From: Gemmatimonadota bacterium
GTDB taxonomy: Bacteria > Gemmatimonadota > Gemmatimonadetes > Gemmatimonadales > Gemmatimonadaceae
Direction: 5' to 3'
Length of the DNA: 64,000 bases
Assembly: GCA_027307165.1 (NCBI GenBank)
Contig: DAHUXM010000021.1
Span: 186,001-250,000, forward strand
How positions within the stretch are numbered: the stretch's first letter is position 1; the number at the start of each line of letters is the position of its first letter. The notes under the pieces are model-generated. The model searched no databases. It saw nothing but the letters and a program-made list of their open reading frames with translations, and had not been told where the DNA came from. Both the position numbers and the translations under genes were made by a program. This document shows positions 25,406 through 34,106 of the stretch, piece after piece.

Positions 25406-27238
25406 TCATGAGGAGCTGCGCCGCATCGCCGCTTCGACTTCCTTGCGGCGGTCGGTGATCTTGGCAGCCGACTTGAGGTTCGCTACGAATTCCTGAATCC
25501 GACCCTGTTGCATGGAGCTCAGGTACTGGCCACGCAGCTGATCCTTGGCCGCGTCGAACGTCTTCCGATCGGCATCGACGCGTCGATTCACCTCTATCAC
25601 GTATACCGCCTCGTCCGTGACGATCGGCTCGCTCACCGTACCGACGGGAAGCGCAAACGCCGCGCCCACGATCCTGGATGCATTCGGTGCGTCGGGGATT
25701 CCCGAGACGCGGGTGAACGCGTCCGTCCTGACTACCCGGGTGTTCAGCAACTGACCGGCCTGCGCCAGTGAGCTTGCCGACGCCGCGATCGCGAACTTGC
25801 GAGCCGGATCGACCTGCTTCTGAACCGCCTTCTTGCGTGCGAGCAACAGCTTGATGTCGCGCTTTGCAGCATCGAGCGACGGTGTTCCACCGGGCGTCAG
25901 CGCATCCAGCCGGGCCAGATAATAACCAGCGTCGTCGTCGTACAAATCGCTGCTCTCGCCCACCTTCGCTCCACCGAACGCCCACGCAGAAACGCTCGGA
26001 ATCTGCTGCCCGTTGTACACGAGCGTCTGGCCTTCAGTCACGTCGGTCGTGTATGTCTTGAGACCGAGCGCCTTTACCGCCGCATCGAACTTGTCCGGCG
26101 TTTCACTGGACGCGCCCATTTTGGCGAGCGTGTCAGCCTTGCGGTCCGTGCGATCCGCATCCGAATCGCTCTGAGCGATGTGCAGCAGGATGTGGTGCAT
26201 CGCGAGCGTATCGCCGTTGCGCGAATCGAGGCGAATGAGATGATATCCGAACTGCGTGAGCACGGGAGGTGAAATCTCGCCCGGCTTGAGCGCCGCAGCA
26301 GCTGTCTCGAAGGCGGGAACGAATCGGCCCTTGACTCCCTTGCCGAGATCACCGCCGCGTACCGCCGACGCGGAATCGACGGATTCGGCCTTGGCTGCAT
26401 CTTCGAACTTCATCGCGCCACTGACGATGCTGTCGCGCAACGCGATGGCGTGATTTCTCACTGCCGCTGAATCGGCAGCTGTGACCGTTCGCGGAATTTC
26501 AGTGAACGTCACACGCGCACGTCCGGTGCGCGCCATGTCCTTCTTGTGCGCGTCGTAGTACGCGCGAATCTCCGCATCGCTCACAGGTTCGGCGGCGACG
26601 TCAGCATCGCTCGGCACGAACGCCGCATAACTGATCGCCGCACTGTCGTGCGCATCGCGGTAGTTCATCCACAGCGTCGCATCCGAGATCCAGAGCCCGG
26701 ACGTTATCTGCTGATACAGTTTCTGTTTTGGAATCGCGTCGCGATAATAACTCTCGAGCTGCAGCAACAGTCCGCTCTGCTTGGCCGTGGGGCTGGCGAG
26801 AAAGCGTTGATACTTCTCCAGATCGAACTGTCCGTTGGTCTGCAGCTCGGGGTCCTGCATGAGCTGGGGCGGCGGACTGTACTTGGCCGCGTTGGTGAGT
26901 TCGTCCACCGAAACGGTGATTCCGCGCCGGCGCATCTCCTGGCTCAGCAGTGCGTCGCTCACGAGCTGGTCGAAGGCCTGATTCTGAATCGCATCGCGCT
27001 CGTCCAGCGAGATCGACTCGCCGCTCGACGCGGTCCGCTGCTGTTCCAGCTGCGATGACAGTGCCTGCCAGGTGGTTACGAGGATGTCCTGCCCGTTGAC
27101 AGTCGCCACAGCCGTGGTCGATGTTATCGGGGCACTACCGAAGAGGCCGGACGATTCGTATAGAAGGAATCCGCCGATGAAAGCGACGGTGACGAAAATC
27201 CAGATGTATTTTGCGGAACTCCGCATCGATTGTAGCAT
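25406..27238 (-). CDS. ppiD: PpiD/SurA-type membrane-anchored peptidyl-prolyl isomerase
   Basis: A 610-residue protein with one N-terminal membrane anchor (about residues 10-28: YIWIFVTVAFIGGFLLY). A SurA_N-like chaperone region (about 40-220) is followed by a parvulin domain at about 225-365 (GGDLGKGVKGRFVPAFE, FGYHLIRL) and a second, degenerate one after about 370. PpiD is a periplasmic chaperone at the Sec exit. The C-terminal basic tail is short. It is divergent from the TPR gene at 27.3 kb, and the shared region holds repeated TTCCCCAA elements. Confidence 0.88.
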   Translation of the reverse strand: MLQSMRSSAKYIWIFVTVAFIGGFLLYESSGLFGSAPITSTTAVATVNGQDILVTTWQALSSQLEQQRTASSGESISLDERDAIQNQAFDQLVSDALLSQEMRRRGITVSVDELTNAAKYSPPPQLMQDPELQTNGQFDLEKYQRFLASPTAKQSGLLLQLESYYRDAIPKQKLYQQITSGLWISDATLWMNYRDAHDSAAISYAAFVPSDADVAAEPVSDAEIRAYYDAHKKDMARTGRARVTFTEIPRTVTAADSAAVRNHAIALRDSIVSGAMKFEDAAKAESVDSASAVRGGDLGKGVKGRFVPAFETAAAALKPGEISPPVLTQFGYHLIRLDSRNGDTLAMHHILLHIAQSDSDADRTDRKADTLAKMGASSETPDKFDAAVKALGLKTYTTDVTEGQTLVYNGQQIPSVSAWAFGGAKVGESSDLYDDDAGYYLARLDALTPGGTPSLDAAKRDIKLLLARKKAVQKQVDPARKFAIAASASSLAQAGQLLNTRVVRTDAFTRVSGIPDAPNASRIVGAAFALPVGTVSEPIVTDEAVYVIEVNRRVDADRKTFDAAKDQLRGQYLSSMQQGRIQEFVANLKSAAKITDRRKEVEAAMRRSSS

Positions 27239-27251
27239 AGCCCGGTAAGCT

Positions 27252-27335
27252 GTTCCCCAGAGTGGACAAAATCAAGGTTGGGGAAGTATCTTCCCAACTT
27301 CGCGCCGCAGTCGGCGAAACAAACGTTTCCCCAAC
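27252..27335. promoter_or_regulatory. Cluster of TTCCCCAA-type elements between ppiD and the TPR gene
   Basis: Four related words occur within 84 bases: GTTCCCCAG (27252-27260), GTTGGGGAAG (27277-27286), TTCCCAAC (27291-27298) and TTTCCCCAAC (27326-27335). The middle two form an inverted repeat across a short TATC spacer with one bulged base. They lie in the divergent promoter region, so they may be operator sites for an unknown regulator; this is an inference. Confidence 0.4.
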
Positions 27336-27347
27336 GAGAGGACGTTG

Positions 27348-28775
27348 ATGGCCGATACGGGCCGGCTGGACGAGCTAAAACACAAGTTCGACGAAAACCC
27401 AAAGCGCTACTTCGCGCCGCTGGCCAACGAGTATCGTAAGGCCGGAGACGCCGAGCACGCGATCGAACTCTGCAGGACCTACCTCCCGCAGCAGCCGAAT
27501 CACATGAGCGGCTACATCGTGTACGGCCAGGCGCTGCACGATGCGGGACAGACCGAGGAATCCGCCGCCGTCTTCAAGCAGGCGCTCAGTCTCGACCCGG
27601 AGAACATCATCGCCCTCAGGAACCTCGGCGACATCTCCCGAAACGCCGGCGACAACGTCGGCGCAATGCGCTGGTACGGCAAGGTTCTCGAGCTCGATCC
27701 GCGAAACGAGGAAATCTCGGCATTCCTCACCTCCCTCTCCGCGCCCGGCACCAGGGCGTTCTCACCTCCGGCCGCCACCACGCCCGAACGTCAGGCCCCG
27801 CCTACCATCCGTCCCGAACCGGCTCCGGATGCGTCGGCCGTGCGGCTGGAAGACATATTCTCCGAGCCCGACATGGCGCAGACTCCGTTCTCAGCTGAAG
27901 AACGGGCCGAGGCGGAGCCAATCGAGCTGGAATCCGAACAAGTGTTCGAGGACGTTACCAGCGAGGCGTTCGAGGTAACCGAATGGCCAGCCGCGACCCA
28001 CGCGGCAGCCAATCGCGAATCCGACTCGACCCCGGTCATCGAAGGTCCGTGGCACACTGCGTCCGCGGAAGAGCCGACCGGAGAGTCCGCGGCAGAGGCG
28101 ATGCACTGGTCCGACGAAAGCGAAGACGAGCGCACACCGCTTCGATTCGCCGAGTTCATGCCGGAAGAGGATGCCGCGTTCGCACCGACTCCCGAAGAGC
28201 TGGGGCAAACGGAGCCCGCGGCCGTACCCGACGTTGCCCAGGAACCCGCGACGGTGGCCCACGCTGCCCCGGAAATGGCGTCTGTTGCGGCTGAACCGGC
28301 AGAAGCTGGCCAAGGTGAGGAATCGGCGCCCGCGGCCGCTCAGGCGCAGGACGCAGCGCCGCAGCCGTTGCCTGAGCCGGCCGTTGCTCAGCAAGCCCCG
28401 ACGGCGGCTGATCGTGAGTCTTCTCCATTCGTCACCGAGACGATGGCGGAGCTGTATCTCAGCCAGGGGCTGCGCGGCGAAGCGCTTGCGATCTATCGTC
28501 AGCTCGCCATCCGACGCGACGATCCGGCGCTGCACCAGAAGATCGCCGAGCTGGAGGCTGCTTCTACACAACAGGCTCCCCGTGAAACGGTGCGCGCCTT
28601 CTTCGCACGGATCGGTGCGCGCCGGCCCAACGAAAAGGTCGAGATCGCTGCCCAGCACGGATCATCGCTCGCCGCACTTTTCGGATCTGCCCGGCAGGAC
28701 GCAAACGACGTGAGCGCTGCCCAGCGCCTCTCGGGTGCGTTCGGCAATCCGCAGTCCGGCGCTTCGCACTCCTGA
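27348..28775 (+). CDS. TPR protein with long Ala/Pro/Glu-rich linker
   Basis: A 475-residue protein without a signal peptide. Two to three TPRs occupy residues 5-135 (for example AGDAEHAIELCRTYLPQQP and NIIALRNLGDISRNAGDN). A long low-complexity acidic linker (about 140-355) leads to one TPR-like helical unit at about 365-405 (MAELYLSQGLRGEALAIYRQL). The ATG at 27348 has GAGAGG six bases upstream. Its build parallels the TPR protein at 21.9 kb. Role unknown. It precedes aroQ by seven bases and is probably in the same operon. Confidence 0.8.
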   Translation: MADTGRLDELKHKFDENPKRYFAPLANEYRKAGDAEHAIELCRTYLPQQPNHMSGYIVYGQALHDAGQTEESAAVFKQALSLDPENIIALRNLGDISRNAGDNVGAMRWYGKVLELDPRNEEISAFLTSLSAPGTRAFSPPAATTPERQAPPTIRPEPAPDASAVRLEDIFSEPDMAQTPFSAEERAEAEPIELESEQVFEDVTSEAFEVTEWPAATHAAANRESDSTPVIEGPWHTASAEEPTGESAAEAMHWSDESEDERTPLRFAEFMPEEDAAFAPTPEELGQTEPAAVPDVAQEPATVAHAAPEMASVAAEPAEAGQGEESAPAAAQAQDAAPQPLPEPAVAQQAPTAADRESSPFVTETMAELYLSQGLRGEALAIYRQLAIRRDDPALHQKIAELEAASTQQAPRETVRAFFARIGARRPNEKVEIAAQHGSSLAALFGSARQDANDVSAAQRLSGAFGNPQSGASHS

Positions 28776-28782
28776 CGCGACC

Positions 28783-29232
28783 GTGGGTACTCTGCGCGTC
28801 GCGGTCATCAACGGCCCGAATCTCAACATGCTCGGTATTCGCGAGCCCGCGATTTACGGAAGCGAGACGCTGGCGCAGATCGAGGCCAACCTGAAGAGTG
28901 TCGCGGCGGAGCTGGACGCAACGGTCGACTTCTTTCAGTCCAACAGCGAGGGCGACCTCGTCACCCAGGTGCAGAAGCTGCGCGGCGCGGCTGACGGCGC
29001 GCTCGTCAATGCAGGAGCGTACGCGCATTCCAGCCTGGCGCTGCGCGATGCGTTCGCCGCGGTGTCGGTGCCGTTCGTCGAAGTACATCTCTCAAACGTT
29101 CATGCGCGCGAACCCGAGCGTCATCGTCTCGTACTTGCCGGCGCAGCAATCGGTGTGGTGTGCGGACTGGGCAGTTACGGCTACGAGGCGGCGCTCCGCG
29201 GACTCGTTCGTAACCTGCGAGCGGTCAAGTAA
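28783..29232 (+). CDS. aroQ: Type II 3-dehydroquinate dehydratase
   Basis: A 149-residue enzyme of normal length for the type II family. The motif INGPNLNMLGIREPAIYGS contains the flexible-lid Tyr. FFQSNSEGDLV, NAGAYAHSSLALRDA and EVHLSNVHAREPER contain the catalytic Asn/His residues. It dehydrates 3-dehydroquinate in the shikimate pathway and forms a dodecamer. GTG at 28783, eight bases after the TPR gene stop, was chosen because it gives the usual length; an in-frame ATG at 28735 overlaps the upstream gene. The stop shares its last base with the next ATG. Confidence 0.94.
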   Translation: MGTLRVAVINGPNLNMLGIREPAIYGSETLAQIEANLKSVAAELDATVDFFQSNSEGDLVTQVQKLRGAADGALVNAGAYAHSSLALRDAFAAVSVPFVEVHLSNVHAREPERHRLVLAGAAIGVVCGLGSYGYEAALRGLVRNLRAVK

Positions 29233-30329
29233 TGCCGGATCGTCGTAGCGCTCGCGCGGCGCGGCTGGTGGACGCGTTGACCGAGCACCATCTCGATGCG
29301 CTGCTCGTCACCGGCCGCGCCAACATCCGCTACATCACGGGATTTTCGGGATCGTCCGCGCTGCTCCTCGTAACGGCGCGGGACAGCGTTCTCATTACGG
29401 ACTTCAGGTATCAGACCCAGGTGGGGACTGAAGTCGGCGATCTGGTGCGGGTGCGAGTGGAGGCGACGAGTCTCTGGGACGGATTGTGGGCGGAGCTCGG
29501 GCAGTTCCCCGGGCGCGCGGTAATCGGCTTCGGGTCTGCGCACGTCACGCATCGCGAGTTCCAGCGTTTTCTGGACGATGCGGCGGGTGCACGCTGGCAG
29601 TGGCGACCTCAGGGCGACATCGTCGAGGGCATGCGCGAATCGAAGGACGAGGGCGAAGTTGCGCTCATCGAACAGGCCGCCGGAATGGCGACGCGCGCTC
29701 TCGCGAATGCGTTGCAGCAGGTCCGCGCCGGAATCACCGAGCTGGAGATTGCGGGAATCCTCGAAAAGGCGCTGCGTGATGAAGGAAGCGAAGCGCATCC
29801 ATTCGAGACGATCGTGGCCTCGGGGCCTCGCTCGGCACAGCCGCATGCGCGCGCGAGCCGGCGCGTGATCGAGAGCGGCGATCTCCTGCTGCTCGATTTT
29901 GGCGCCGAATACGGCGGCTACTGCTCCGACGTGACGAGAACCGTCGTCGTCGGGCGCGCCAGCGACGAGGTGCGCGGGCTGTACGACATCGTCCGCGTGG
30001 CAAACGAGCGTGCGGCCAGGGCGGTGCACGCGGGAATGACCGGATCGGATGCCGATGCGGTTGCACGCGATTATATATCTGCCGCCGGCTTCGGCGGCGA
30101 CTTCGGGCACTCGCTTGGCCATGGGATCGGTCTGGAAGTGCACGAGGCTCCGCGGCTGGCACGTACTGCTGCCGCGAAACTCCCGGCCGACACGGTCGTC
30201 ACCATTGAACCGGGCATCTACCGTCCGGAGTGGGGCGGCGTTCGGATCGAGGATGACGTGTATCTCAGCGCGGATGGACCGCGCCTGCTCACCGATTTTA
30301 CCCACGAACTGCTGGAGCTGTCCGCGTGA
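29232..30329 (+). CDS. M24-family Xaa-Pro aminopeptidase
   Basis: A 365-residue cytoplasmic metallopeptidase. The creatinase N-terminal domain is at about 5-125 and the pita-bread domain at about 135-360. Metal ligands are visible as the Asp pair in LLLLDFGAEYGGYCSDVTR, the His in GHSLGHGIGLEVHE, and the Glu residues in TIEPGIYRPEWGGVRIEDD. It removes N-terminal residues before proline. The PepQ/YpdF-like short form is more likely than long PepP. aroQ-M24-accB-accC order is common in bacteria. The ATG overlaps the aroQ stop; the stop overlaps the accB GTG. Confidence 0.9.
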   Translation: MPDRRSARAARLVDALTEHHLDALLVTGRANIRYITGFSGSSALLLVTARDSVLITDFRYQTQVGTEVGDLVRVRVEATSLWDGLWAELGQFPGRAVIGFGSAHVTHREFQRFLDDAAGARWQWRPQGDIVEGMRESKDEGEVALIEQAAGMATRALANALQQVRAGITELEIAGILEKALRDEGSEAHPFETIVASGPRSAQPHARASRRVIESGDLLLLDFGAEYGGYCSDVTRTVVVGRASDEVRGLYDIVRVANERAARAVHAGMTGSDADAVARDYISAAGFGGDFGHSLGHGIGLEVHEAPRLARTAAAKLPADTVVTIEPGIYRPEWGGVRIEDDVYLSADGPRLLTDFTHELLELSA

Positions 30330-30820
30330 TAGATCTGCGCTATGTCAAGAAGCTGGTTGAGATGCTGGACGAGTCCACTGTCGACTCGATCGAGATCTCG
30401 ACAGAAAAGGGGATGAAGATACGAATCTCCAAGACACCGCAGCAGCGCGGCGGTGTATCCGTCGCCCAGCCGATGGCAATGCCCGTGGCGGCAGTACCGC
30501 AACCCGTGGTGTCCGCTCCGGCTGCGCCGAGCGCCGAGAGCGTGGCAGCAGCGCGCGCGGATGAAGCGCGGGCGAACTATCTGGAAGTCAAGTCACCGAT
30601 GGTCGGCACCTATTATTCGTCACCGGAGCCCGGAGCGAAGCAGTACGTGGCCGTCGGCGAGCGCATCACAAAGGGCCAGACGCTCTGCATCATCGAGGCG
30701 ATGAAGATCATGAACGAGATCGAGTCGGAGTTCGATGGTGTGGTGCGCGAGATTCTGGTGGACAACGCACAGCCGGTTGAATATGGCCAGGTACTCTTCC
30801 GCATCGACCCCAACGCGTAG
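30326..30820 (+). CDS. accB: Biotin carboxyl carrier protein of acetyl-CoA carboxylase
   Basis: A 164-residue protein. The N-terminal helical docking region precedes an Ala/Pro/Val-rich linker (about 50-85) and the C-terminal biotinyl domain with EAMKIMNEI, whose Lys127 is the biotin acceptor. The subunit carries carboxybiotin from AccC to the carboxyltransferase for malonyl-CoA synthesis. The GTG overlaps the M24 gene stop. Unusually, pilT lies between this gene and accC. Confidence 0.95.
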   Translation: MIDLRYVKKLVEMLDESTVDSIEISTEKGMKIRISKTPQQRGGVSVAQPMAMPVAAVPQPVVSAPAAPSAESVAAARADEARANYLEVKSPMVGTYYSSPEPGAKQYVAVGERITKGQTLCIIEAMKIMNEIESEFDGVVREILVDNAQPVEYGQVLFRIDPNA

Positions 30821-30828
30821 GCGGCACA

Positions 30829-31986
30829 ATGGGTAGCGCAGAAGCGGGGGCGCCAGCGGGCGCATCGTTGTTCGACTACAAGGCAATACTGCAGCAGATG
30901 GTGCAGCGTAACGCGTCCGATCTTCACATCAAGGTCGGCCGCCCACCGACGCTGCGCATCAACGGCAATCTGGTTCCGATGGAGCTTCCGGCCATCAGAC
31001 TGGAGGATGTGCGGCACATCGCCGAGCAGTCGATGACCGCGCGCCACATGAAGGAGTTCGCCGAGCTCAAGGAATGCGACTACGCACTTGGCGTTCCGGG
31101 TGTAGGGCGCTTCCGCGTCAACGCATATCAGCAGCGCGGGACCATCGCATATGCGTTTCGCGTGGTGCCGTTCCAGGCGCGCACGATCGGAGAGTTGAAT
31201 CTTCCTGCCGTGGCCGAGAAGATCGCGATGGCGCCACGTGGACTGGTTCTCGTGACGGGAATCACGGGGTCCGGAAAATCCACGGCGCTCGCGGCGATGC
31301 TGCAGCACATCAATCTCAATCGTTTCGCGAATGTCATCACGATCGAGGATCCGATCGAGTTCCTCCATCGTGACATCAATTCGCATATCAACCAGCGCGA
31401 AGTCGGCAACGACACGACGACGTTCGCGCAGGCACTTCGTCGCGTGCTTCGTCAGGACCCGGACGTGATTCTGGTGGGTGAGATTCGAGATCTGGAGACG
31501 CTCGACACCGCGCTACAGGCGGCTGACACCGGCCATCTCGTCTTCTCGACTCTGCACACGACGGACGCAACGCAGACCATCAATCGCATCCTGTCGTTCT
31601 ACCCGCCGAACCAGGCCGCCGAGGTGCGCTTCATGCTGTCGAGCGCTCTCCAGGCGATCCTGTCGCTGAGACTGGTGCCGAGAAAGGACGGTGCGGGCCG
31701 CGTGCCTGCGGCTGAAGTTCTGATCAATACACAGGCGGTCCGCGACAACATCCGCGACGTCGAGAAATCGCTAAACATCCCGGATCTAATCCGCGAAGGG
31801 ACGGTTCATTACGGAATGCAGAGTTTCGACCAGAGTCTCATGTACTGGTACACCAAGGGCGTCATTACGTACGAGGCTGCACTCGGTGCGGCAACGAGCC
31901 CGAGTGAATTTGCGCTGAGAGTGCAGGGAGTCGCAGGAGCAAGCGACACGCACTGGGACGCCTTCACTGAAGCCGGTGTTCAGTAG
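30829..31986 (+). CDS. pilT: PilT-type twitching motility ATPase
   Basis: A 385-residue hexameric secretion-superfamily ATPase. The Walker A motif GITGSGKST has its Lys at about 150. The Asp box [10 protein letters not shown], Walker [13 protein letters not shown] and His box STLHTTDA are all present. PilT powers type IV pilus retraction. It sits eight bases after accB and two bases before accC, without other pilus genes, so it is presumably transcribed with the fatty-acid genes. Confidence 0.93.
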   Translation: MGSAEAGAPAGASLFDYKAILQQMVQRNASDLHIKVGRPPTLRINGNLVPMELPAIRLEDVRHIAEQSMTARHMKEFAELKECDYALGVPGVGRFRVNAYQQRGTIAYAFRVVPFQARTIGELNLPAVAEKIAMAPRGLVLVTGITGSGKSTALAAMLQHINLNRFANVITIEDPIEFLHRDINSHINQREVGNDTTTFAQALRRVLRQDPDVILVGEIRDLETLDTALQAADTGHLVFSTLHTTDATQTINRILSFYPPNQAAEVRFMLSSALQAILSLRLVPRKDGAGRVPAAEVLINTQAVRDNIRDVEKSLNIPDLIREGTVHYGMQSFDQSLMYWYTKGVITYEAALGAATSPSEFALRVQGVAGASDTHWDAFTEAGVQ

Positions 31987-31988
31987 CG

Positions 31989-33347
31989 GTGTTCAACAAG
32001 ATTCTCATTGCGAACCGCGGCGAGATCGCGCTGCGTGTAATTCGTGCGTGCAAGGAGCTGGGCGTACAGACAGTTGCAGTTTATTCCGAGGCTGATCGCG
32101 AATCGTTGCATGTGCGCTTTGCCGACGACGACGTCTGCATCGGACCGCCGCCTGCACGCGAATCGTATCTGAACATCCCGAGGTTGATCGCTGCCGCGGA
32201 GATAACCGGTGCGGACGCGATTCATCCGGGCTACGGATTCCTTGCCGAGAACGCGGAATTCGCGGAGACGTGCGCAGCGTCCAACATCGCGTTCATCGGT
32301 CCGACGGCGGAGCAGATCCGAGTCATGGGCGACAAGGCTTCGGCCCGCCGCGCGATGCAGGCCGTCGGAGTACCCATAGTTCCCGGCTCACCGGGCCCTG
32401 TCGACGATGTGGACGAGGCGCTCAGGTTTGCGGTCGAGATCGGATTCCCCGTCATCATCAAGGCCTCCGCCGGAGGCGGCGGAAAGGGAATGCGTGTCGC
32501 GGCGGATCCGGACGATTTTGCGCGCGCCTTCCAGCTCGCGCGATCGGAAGCGCTCTCGGCGTTCGGAAACGGCGACGTGTACGTCGAGAAATATCTCGCG
32601 CGGCCACGGCACATCGAATTTCAGATCATGGGTGACTCGCACGGCAACGTGATTCACCTCGGGGAGCGCGACTGCTCGGTACAGCGCAGACACCAGAAGC
32701 TGATCGAGGAGGCGCCGAGTCCGGCGATGACGCCGGAGCTGCGCCAGGCGATGGGCGACGCTGCGGTGCGCGGAGCCAAGGCGATCAACTACGTCGGCGC
32801 CGGCACCATCGAGATGCTGTTGAACGAGGACAAGTCGTTCTACTTCATGGAGATGAACACCCGGATCCAGGTCGAGCATCCTGTCACGGAGATGCTCACG
32901 GGCATCGATCTCGTGAAGGAACAGATACGGGTTGCATCGGGCGACCGGCTCAGCGTTACGCAGCTGCCGCCGCTGCGCGGACATGTGATCGAATGCCGTG
33001 TGAACGCCGAGGATCCAGCCCGCAACTTTCAACCGTCGCCGGGACGGATCGACGTATTCCATCCACCGGGAGGCCCGGGTGTGCGCCTCGACACGCATGT
33101 GTATACCGGCTACAGCGTGCCGCCGTACTATGACTCGCTGCTGGCGAAGCTGATTTGCCAGGGGCGCGATCGCGACGAGGCCATCCGGCGCATGCAGATC
33201 GCGCTCGAGAGCTTCATCGTGGAAGGCGTCACGACTACGATCCCATTCCTTGCGCGCGTGATGCACAACGCCGATTTTCAGGCGGGCGAGGTCGACACGA
33301 AGTTCCTCGAGCGCGAGGGTGCCGCGCTCATCGCGGAGCTCAACTAG
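31989..33347 (+). CDS. accC: Biotin carboxylase subunit of acetyl-CoA carboxylase
   Basis: A 452-residue ATP-grasp enzyme beginning [19 protein letters not shown]. It has the Gly-rich lid [12 protein letters not shown] and the active-site block [14 protein letters not shown]. It carboxylates biotin on AccB using bicarbonate and ATP. Length and order fit AccC exactly. GTG start, two bases after the pilT stop. Confidence 0.96.
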   Translation: MFNKILIANRGEIALRVIRACKELGVQTVAVYSEADRESLHVRFADDDVCIGPPPARESYLNIPRLIAAAEITGADAIHPGYGFLAENAEFAETCAASNIAFIGPTAEQIRVMGDKASARRAMQAVGVPIVPGSPGPVDDVDEALRFAVEIGFPVIIKASAGGGGKGMRVAADPDDFARAFQLARSEALSAFGNGDVYVEKYLARPRHIEFQIMGDSHGNVIHLGERDCSVQRRHQKLIEEAPSPAMTPELRQAMGDAAVRGAKAINYVGAGTIEMLLNEDKSFYFMEMNTRIQVEHPVTEMLTGIDLVKEQIRVASGDRLSVTQLPPLRGHVIECRVNAEDPARNFQPSPGRIDVFHPPGGPGVRLDTHVYTGYSVPPYYDSLLAKLICQGRDRDEAIRRMQIALESFIVEGVTTTIPFLARVMHNADFQAGEVDTKFLEREGAALIAELN

Positions 33348-33358
33348 GACACAAGACA

Positions 33359-34105
33359 TTGCGGTTGGATGTATATCTTACGGCGGACGAGCTCGCGGAG
33401 ACCGATCGCGCAGGCCGCGTCATTGCCGTTATCGACGTTCTGCGAGCCTCGACGAGTATCGTCACTGCACTCGCCAATGGCGCTCGTGCAGTGGTCCCGT
33501 TCGAGGATGCAGATGAGCTGATGACCCGCGCGCGGCAGTTCGAGCGCGGCGACGTTCGTCTTGCCGGAGAGCGGAAGATGCTGCCCATCGATGGCTTCGA
33601 CATGGGCAACTCGCCGGCACAGTTCACGTCGGCTGCAATCGATGGACGCACGGTGCTGCTCACCACCACCAACGGCACGCGCGCGCTGATCGCCGCGCAG
33701 GGCGCAACGGACGTGGTGGTCGCCTCGTATGTGAATCTCTCCGCCACCACAGCCATGCTGCGTACCGCGCTGCGTGGCGGCAGCGACGTCGTGCTGGCGT
33801 GCTGCGGACAGGACGGACATTATGCGCTCGAAGACGCGGCATGCGCGGGCCGATTCGTTCGTACGGTGACCAGGCGTCTCTCAGGCGTAGCTATGAACGA
33901 CGCAGCGCATTCATGCGCGCTGCTCGCGCGCAGCTATGGCGACGAGATTGGCTCGATCTTCCTCGATTCGGCGCACGGACGCGCTCTGTCGCAGGCGGGA
34001 TTCCATGATGACCTTGCGCTGTGCGCGGCCGTCGATGCATATCCGATCGTGCCAGTATTTGCGGAGCGCCAGATAACCAGACTCGGCAGCGATCGGGAGC
34101 GATGA
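33359..34105 (+). CDS. ComB-like 2-phosphosulfolactate phosphatase family protein
   Basis: About 248 residues. Motifs of the ComB family are visible: AVIDVLRASTSIVTAL near the N-terminus, DMGNSPAQFT, TTTNGTRAL and ACCGQDGHYALEDAACAG. The archaetypal enzyme dephosphorylates 2-phosphosulfolactate in coenzyme M biosynthesis. In most bacteria the real substrate of this family is not known, and no comA or comC is visible here. Start uncertain: TTG at 33359 (AGGA about nine bases upstream) or TTG at 33365. It is tightly packed between accC and ftsK. Confidence 0.82.
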   Translation: MRLDVYLTADELAETDRAGRVIAVIDVLRASTSIVTALANGARAVVPFEDADELMTRARQFERGDVRLAGERKMLPIDGFDMGNSPAQFTSAAIDGRTVLLTTTNGTRALIAAQGATDVVVASYVNLSATTAMLRTALRGGSDVVLACCGQDGHYALEDAACAGRFVRTVTRRLSGVAMNDAAHSCALLARSYGDEIGSIFLDSAHGRALSQAGFHDDLALCAAVDAYPIVPVFAERQITRLGSDRER

Positions 34106-34106
34106 A

